A stretch of DNA of 64,000 bases from NCBI GenBank assembly GCA_011526085.1, contig WYBC01000041.1, positions 1 to 64,000 of the forward strand, read 5' to 3'. The position numbers were made by a program, and so were the translations under genes. This document shows, one piece after another, positions 59,517 through 64,000 of this stretch; position 1 is the stretch's first letter; each line of letters begins with the position of its first letter. Under the pieces are notes generated by a model. The model had not been told where the DNA came from, did no database searches, and saw only the letters and a program-made list of their open reading frames with translations. The DNA is from Lysobacter sp. GTDB lineage: Bacteria; Pseudomonadota; Gammaproteobacteria; Xanthomonadales; Xanthomonadaceae.

Positions 59517-61178
59517 ATGGAAGACACGAACGCTGTCGAATACTTCCTGGAGTCGGCCCGACGTTTTCCCGACAGACCGGCGCTGTGGGTCGACGGGCGC
59601 ACGTATTCCTACCGCGCGCTGGAGTCGCACGCGCGACGGCTCGCCGACCGGCTGGCCGCCGTCGACGGCGCCGTGTGCGCCACACTGGGCGAGCGCAGCC
59701 TGACCGCGTATTGCGCGCCGCTGGCGTGCATGCTCGCGGGCAAGATCCATGTTCCGCTGGGGACGAGTTTTCCCGAAGCGCGCATGGCCGGAATCCTCGA
59801 ACGGACGCGTCCCTCGGTACTGATCTGCGATGAAAACGGCCTGGCCCTCCTGCCCGGCCTGATCGCAGGACTCGGGTTCCCGATGGTGATGCTGACATCG
59901 GGCGCATCGGCGGGCGAAGCCATCGACGCCGCTTCGTCGCCGAAGGTTGATGTCGCGGAAGCGCGACGGACGAAGACGGCGAGCGACGCGGTCGACGCCG
60001 GTTCCGGACTCGCCGTGGACGATGCGCGGATCGCCTATCTGCTGTTCACGTCGGGCAGCACCGGCGTGCCCAAGGGCGTCGCCGTCGGCCACGCGGCGCT
60101 CCGCGCGTATGTCGACGCCGTCGTTGCGCGCTATCCGGAACTGGACGAGCACCAGCGCTGCTCGCAGTTCTTCGAACCGACCTTCGATCTCTCCATGCAC
60201 GACATGTTCGTGACCTGGGCGGTGGGCGCCTGTCTGTATTCCGTTCCGCGATCGGCATTGCTGCTACCGACGGATTTCGTCAACGAGCACCGGTTGACGG
60301 TCTGGTTCTCGGTGCCGTCGATGGCCGCGACGTTGCAGCGTTATCGTCTGCTCAATCCCGGCGCGCTGCCCGCGGTGAAGCTCGCGCTGTTCTGCGGCGA
60401 GGCGCTGCCCGGTCCGCTCGCGGCCGCATGGATGGCGGCCGCGCCCAACGCACGCAACGAGAATCTGTACGGCCCGACCGAAGCCACGATCGCATGCACC
60501 GCATATCGCATCCACGAAGAGGATCGCGAACGCGCCGTGATTCCGATCGGCGAAGCGTTTCCGGCGATGGACATCGCGGTCGTACGCGAAGACGGCACGC
60601 GCTGCGACATCGACGAGGTCGGCGAACTCTGGCTCGGCGGCGCGCAGCTCGCCTTCGGATATTGGCGCGATCCGGCGCAGACCGCCGCGCGTTTCGTCGA
60701 CGTGCACTTCGACGACCTCGCTTCCCCGCGCTGGTACCGCACCGGCGATCTGGCCGCCATCGATCCTGCCGGCATCGCCCATTTCCGCGGACGCGCGGAT
60801 CGCCAGGTCAAGCTGCGCGGCTATCGCATCGAACTGCAGGAAGTCGAAGCGCATCTGCGCGAGATCTGCTCCGCTCCCGATCGTCCGGTCGACGTCGCGG
60901 TGGTCACGATCTCCGCACGCAGCGGCGAAGCCGCCCACGGCATCGCGGCCTTCGTGGCGAGCGCGGATTTCGATGCGCGCGCCGCGCTCGCGGCGATGAA
61001 ACTGCGCCTGCCGGCCTACATGGTGCCGTCGGAGATCCATCGACTGGACGCGCTTCCGCTCAACAACAACGGCAAGATCGATTACCCGGCGCTGGCCGAT
61101 CGCGTGCGTCCGCCGGAACGCATTCCGCGCGCGAGGCGCAGCGCGACGATCGAGAACGGAATGGAGTACGCGAAGTGA
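59517..61178 (+). CDS. Free-standing NRPS-type adenylation enzyme
   Basis: A 553-residue adenylating enzyme. Core motifs read LLFTSGSTGVPKG (A3), FDLSMHDMF (A4, Asp224), YGPTEAT (A5), YRTGDL (A7), GRADRQVKLRGYRIE (A8) and NNNGKID (A10, Lys520). Retention of the A4 aspartate, which in amino-acid-activating domains pairs with the alpha-amino group, suggests an alpha-amino acid rather than a fatty acid substrate. No condensation, carrier or release domain is attached, so it must work with the free carrier protein two genes upstream. It starts at ATG 59517, 14 bp past the reductase, and its stop overlaps the GTG of the HIT gene (GTGA). Confidence 0.9.
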   Translation: MEDTNAVEYFLESARRFPDRPALWVDGRTYSYRALESHARRLADRLAAVDGAVCATLGERSLTAYCAPLACMLAGKIHVPLGTSFPEARMAGILERTRPSVLICDENGLALLPGLIAGLGFPMVMLTSGASAGEAIDAASSPKVDVAEARRTKTASDAVDAGSGLAVDDARIAYLLFTSGSTGVPKGVAVGHAALRAYVDAVVARYPELDEHQRCSQFFEPTFDLSMHDMFVTWAVGACLYSVPRSALLLPTDFVNEHRLTVWFSVPSMAATLQRYRLLNPGALPAVKLALFCGEALPGPLAAAWMAAAPNARNENLYGPTEATIACTAYRIHEEDRERAVIPIGEAFPAMDIAVVREDGTRCDIDEVGELWLGGAQLAFGYWRDPAQTAARFVDVHFDDLASPRWYRTGDLAAIDPAGIAHFRGRADRQVKLRGYRIELQEVEAHLREICSAPDRPVDVAVVTISARSGEAAHGIAAFVASADFDARAALAAMKLRLPAYMVPSEIHRLDALPLNNNGKIDYPALADRVRPPERIPRARRSATIENGMEYAK

Positions 61179-61639
61179 ATCACGACACGCCCCATGCAGG
61201 CTGCATTTTCTGCGCCATCGTCGCCGGCGACCTGCCGTCGAGCGTGGTCAACGAGGATGCGCATTGGATGGCGGTGATGGATATCCACCCGATCCGCAGC
61301 GGCCACGTGCTGATCGTGCCGAAGCGGCATGTCGGCAGGATCGCGGAACTGGATCCATCGGCGCAGCAGCGGCTGTTCGCGATGGCCGACGCTGTCATGC
61401 GCGCACAGGAGGCCAGCGGGCATGCGGTCGGCGGCGGCAACCTGCTGTTGAACGACGGCATCGCCGCAAATCAGCACATTCCGCATCTGCATCTGCACTG
61501 CATCCCGCGGAAACGCGGCGATATGGCGGGTTTTGGCCTCCGTTTGCTGGCACGTACGTTCGGTCTCTTCGGCAGGCAGGCGAATCGGGAAGCATTGGAC
61601 GGCATCGCGCGCGCGCTCGCGGCCCGCATGCCATCGTAG
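61175..61639 (+). CDS. HIT-family hydrolase
   Basis: A 154-residue histidine-triad protein. The HxHxHxx signature is in HIPHLHLHCIPR and the N-terminal CIFCAIVAGDLPSSVV is typical of HinT-like members, with two Cys that may bind zinc. HIT enzymes hydrolyse AMP from adenylates, including aminoacyl-AMP. Coupled by GTGA to the adenylation enzyme, it may clear stray adenylates, which is inference from position. GTG at 61175 is used because the frame has no nearby ATG. Confidence 0.88.
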   Translation: MNHDTPHAGCIFCAIVAGDLPSSVVNEDAHWMAVMDIHPIRSGHVLIVPKRHVGRIAELDPSAQQRLFAMADAVMRAQEASGHAVGGGNLLLNDGIAANQHIPHLHLHCIPRKRGDMAGFGLRLLARTFGLFGRQANREALDGIARALAARMPS

Positions 61640-62040
61640 GAACCCGGATCCGCATGCATGTCCGCATCCGCCGATGCATTGCAAACGATTGATCCTGCAG
61701 AAAACGGAACACATTCCGCTTCCAGGCAACGCCAGGCCCGCGGACACCGGCAGAACATCGCACGTCCGCAGTGCGCGATCGCGCCGCGGACCGGTGCGAT
61801 CACGATGCCGCCGGCACCGATATCGAGCCCGGTCGAATAAAGCGACCCAGTTCGCATTTCGGCGTCGAACGGGCCGATCGCAGCGTCCGTCGCGCGTCCG
61901 GACCTGTCTTTCTTAGCGGGTTGGTTCGACTTGAAAGTTCTCGATTTTCAGCGCATACAGGCGACAACCGGGCTTCATCTCACATCGTCCGGCGTACCGG
62001 ACCGCCCGGCCGGCACGCCGCATCCAACTGGGGAATCACC
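61640..62040 (+). promoter_or_regulatory. 401-bp leader of rpfF with a candidate promoter
   Basis: No gene is supported between the HIT gene and rpfF. TTGAAA (61931-61936), a 17-bp spacer and CATACA (61954-61959) form a weak sigma70-type promoter about 75 bp before rpfF. The upstream half (61640-61850) is a mix of short inverted repeats without a clear terminator. Confidence 0.4.
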
Positions 62041-62910
62041 ATGTCCAACGTCGAAAAGCTCATCCGCACCTCTCTGTTCAACACCATCCGCGTCGAAACC
62101 ACCCCGAGCAACGATGCCCACTGGATGTACATGCATGCCGATACCCCGTGGGGCGTTCGGCCCTGCTTCCGGACCGCCCTGATGGAAGACATGTGGGCCT
62201 ATCTCACCTCGATCACGCTGCGCGAAAGTCAGCGCAAGCCCGGCGAACTGCGCCACGTCGTGATCGCGTCCGACGCCGAAGCGTTCAACCTCGGCGGGGA
62301 CCTGAATCTCTTCGCGCAGCTGATCCGCGAAAACAATCGGCACAAGCTCCTCGAATACGCGCGCCGTTGCATTGATGGCGTCTATCACATTCACACCGGC
62401 CTGGGCGGCGATGTCCGCACCATCGCACTGCTGCAGGGCGATGCCCTCGGCGGCGGTCTGGAACTGGCCCTGGCCTGTCATACGATCGTCGCGGAAGAAG
62501 GCATCGGCATGGGGCTGCCGGAAGTGCTGTTCGGCCTTTTCCCGGGCATGGGCGCCTACTCGTTCCTGTGCAAGCGCGTTTCGCCGCAGCTCGCGGAGAA
62601 GATCATCCTCGAAGGTCGGATCTACAGCAGCGAGGAAATGCACGCGCTCGGCATCGTCGACGTTCTGGTTCCGAAGGGCGAAGGCGAAGCGGCGGTCGAG
62701 GAAGTGATCCGCAAACAGCAGCGTACCCCCCACGCCCATCTGGCCCTGAACGCCGTGCGCAACATCGCGCAGCCGATCGGTTACGACGAGCTGATGGGAA
62801 TCACGGAAGTGTGGGTGGACACCGCGCTGGCGCTGGGCGACAAATCGCTGCGGACCATGGAAAGAATCGTCAAGGCGCAGGAACGGATCGCCCGTCACGC
62901 GGCTGCCTGA
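62041..62910 (+). CDS. rpfF: DSF synthase RpfF (enoyl-CoA hydratase/thioesterase)
   Basis: A 289-residue crotonase-fold enzyme, the same length as Xanthomonas RpfF. Both catalytic glutamates fall exactly at the Xanthomonas positions: Glu141 in GGGLELALAC and Glu161 in MGLPEVLFG. RpfF dehydrates 3-hydroxyacyl-ACP to the cis-2 product and releases the free acid, the DSF signal. The flanking oxyanion motif GGDLNLF and hydrophobic pocket residues such as FPGMGAYSF are kept. It converges on rpfC with 13 bp between the stops. Confidence 0.97.
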   Translation: MSNVEKLIRTSLFNTIRVETTPSNDAHWMYMHADTPWGVRPCFRTALMEDMWAYLTSITLRESQRKPGELRHVVIASDAEAFNLGGDLNLFAQLIRENNRHKLLEYARRCIDGVYHIHTGLGGDVRTIALLQGDALGGGLELALACHTIVAEEGIGMGLPEVLFGLFPGMGAYSFLCKRVSPQLAEKIILEGRIYSSEEMHALGIVDVLVPKGEGEAAVEEVIRKQQRTPHAHLALNAVRNIAQPIGYDELMGITEVWVDTALALGDKSLRTMERIVKAQERIARHAAA

Positions 62911-62923
62911 TCATTTCATCAGA

Positions 62924-64000
62924 TCAGGAAATGCCGTCGAGGCCGCTGTCTCGCGCACGGTCCATCGTACCGTGCGCGGCCAGGATGGTACGGCCGACCG
63001 CGACGTATTCGCGGACGCTGGAAAGGCGGCTGTTCCACTCCTTCGCCAATTGCCATTCCGGAATGCGCATGATGTCGCCGCACACATCGCGAAGCTTGAC
63101 GAGCCCGAGATTGCTGGCCACGCCCTTGAGGGCGTGGGCCTGTTCGCGGACCATGTCCCAGCGGCCCGCCGAACCTTCCTTGTTGAGCTCCGACAGGCAA
63201 CCCTCGGCATCCTGAAGGCATTGCCGGATGAATTTGGCCATGAACTCGTTGCCCATGCCGAGCGAAACCAGCTCGTCCAGCAGCGAAGGGTCGAACATCA
63301 TGTCGGTGAGGGGCGCTTCGCTTTTCGGGGTCTGAACCATCGCCGTGCCCGCCCCTTTCTGGGTGGTCGCGATATCGGCCAGACAGTCCAGCAGGCGCGA
63401 GGCGGACACGGGTTTCCCGATGAACGCGCGCGCGCCGGCTTCCTCGCAGCGGCGAATGGAATCGGGGGTCACGTCGGCGCTCAGCACGATGACCGGCGTT
63501 TTTCTGGCCGAGCCGGATTCCATGACCCGCAACTGATGCAGCATGTCGAGGCCCGAGATGCCGGGCATGTGCAGATCGACCACGACGGCGTCGAAGTCGG
63601 CGCATGCGAGGTGTTCGAGCACGGCCTCGCCGTCCTCGACGGTCGTGACCCGGTGTCCGGCCTTGCCGAGCAGACTTTCCAGCACCATCCGGTTCGCCGC
63701 ATGGTCGTCGGCGATCAGGATGCGCAGGGTCTTGATCCGGGCCCGATGCCGCAGGAACGGGTCGCTGAAGGCGATGACGTTGTCGACGGCCGTCTCGGCA
63801 CCGGCCGCCGCCTCGGGCGACAGGACCCTGCCGTCGACGAATTCCGCGACGATCTGGGTCTTCTCGAAAGGCAGCTCGACCCAGAACCGGGTGCCGCTGC
63901 CTTCGGTGCTTTCGAATCCGATCGATCCACCCATCGCTTCGGTCAATCCCTTGGCGATCGTCGTGCCCAGCCCGGTGCCGCCGTGACGGCGCGAGAGACT
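62924..64000 (-). CDS. rpfC: C-terminal part of the DSF sensor hybrid kinase RpfC
   Basis: The last 358 codons of a hybrid kinase; the sensor and dimerisation regions lie beyond the right edge. Visible are the end of the ATPase domain (GTGLGTTIAKGLTEAMGG and RFWVELPF), a receiver with DDH near the start, phospho-acceptor Asp in VVVDLHMPG and Lys in FIGKPVS, and a C-terminal Hpt domain with His in EQAHALKGVASNLG. This HATPase-REC-Hpt order is that of RpfC, which passes DSF signals to RpfG. It is transcribed toward rpfF, as in Xanthomonas. Confidence 0.93.
   Translation of the reverse strand, partial: SLSRRHGGTGLGTTIAKGLTEAMGGSIGFESTEGSGTRFWVELPFEKTQIVAEFVDGRVLSPEAAAGAETAVDNVIAFSDPFLRHRARIKTLRILIADDHAANRMVLESLLGKAGHRVTTVEDGEAVLEHLACADFDAVVVDLHMPGISGLDMLHQLRVMESGSARKTPVIVLSADVTPDSIRRCEEAGARAFIGKPVSASRLLDCLADIATTQKGAGTAMVQTPKSEAPLTDMMFDPSLLDELVSLGMGNEFMAKFIRQCLQDAEGCLSELNKEGSAGRWDMVREQAHALKGVASNLGLVKLRDVCGDIMRIPEWQLAKEWNSRLSSVREYVAVGRTILAAHGTMDRARDSGLDGIS

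Noticed and set aside
59517-61178. Fatty-acid or acyl-ACP ligase involved in DSF turnover
   Set aside because: The core motifs, including the A4 aspartate in FDLS and the A8 GRADRQVKLRGYRIE, are those of NRPS adenylation domains, unlike the FadD-type rpfB upstream.

Overview
The window is a GC-rich (roughly two-thirds G+C) bacterial chromosome segment that reads like a member of the Xanthomonadaceae/Lysobacteraceae (Lysobacter, Luteimonas or Xanthomonas relatives). The main evidence is the right-hand 16 kb. There acnB, acnA (rpfA), an acyl-CoA ligase (rpfB), the DSF synthase rpfF and the C-terminus of a convergent hybrid sensor kinase (rpfC) lie in the order known for the diffusible-signal-factor (DSF) quorum-sensing locus of that family. 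No tRNA, rRNA, CRISPR array or insertion sequence was recognised.

Layout. (1) 1-13,653, minus strand: a trans-AT (AT-less) modular polyketide synthase in two translationally coupled polypeptides, the second running off the left edge. Its most distinctive part is a module with three tandem enoyl-CoA-hydratase-fold domains followed by two near-identical ACPs carrying the DSxxxxxW beta-branching signature. (2) 13,654-14,634: a 1-kb divergent promoter region with two copies of a 14-bp dyad. (3) 14,635-15,465: an Sfp-type phosphopantetheinyl transferase, the likely activator of the PKS. (4) 15,543-29,412: a metallophosphoesterase, an MksFEB condensin operon without an adjacent nuclease gene, an outer-membrane beta-barrel protein, then ftsK-lolA-hypothetical-rarA-crcB on the minus strand. 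(5) 29,548-34,044: rluF, trxB, two acetyltransferase-like genes, aat and infA. (6) 34,129-37,085: clpA and clpS. (7) 37,177-40,664: two small secreted proteins, then nudJ-mnmA-hflD. (8) 40,667-47,501: an accessory segment with a TPM-domain zinc-ribbon protein, a fused acnB/hflD 3'-fragment pseudogene that marks an old tandem duplication, and a cytochrome c peroxidase / SHP / diheme cytochrome / cytochrome b set with a two-component system. (9) 47,626-64,000: acnB, a PIN/AbrB toxin-antitoxin pair, and the rpf locus.

The most notable feature is a compact five-gene biosynthetic cassette (56,215-61,639) lying between rpfB and rpfF, genes that are normally neighbours. It encodes an AurF-type diiron N-oxygenase, a free carrier protein, a thioester-reductase fused to an alpha/beta hydrolase, a free NRPS-type adenylation enzyme and a HIT hydrolase. 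Together these are a disassembled A-T-R (adenylation, thiolation, reduction) line plus an N-oxygenase. The logic resembles the enzymes that make diazeniumdiolate signals such as leudiazen and valdiazen, but here it is embedded in a DSF quorum-sensing locus. I infer that it makes a small N-oxygenated amino-acid-derived compound, possibly a second signal or a DSF-regulated product. This is the best candidate in the window for an undescribed system.

Most operons in the window use 4-base ATGA or GTGA stop/start overlaps, so translational coupling is widespread.
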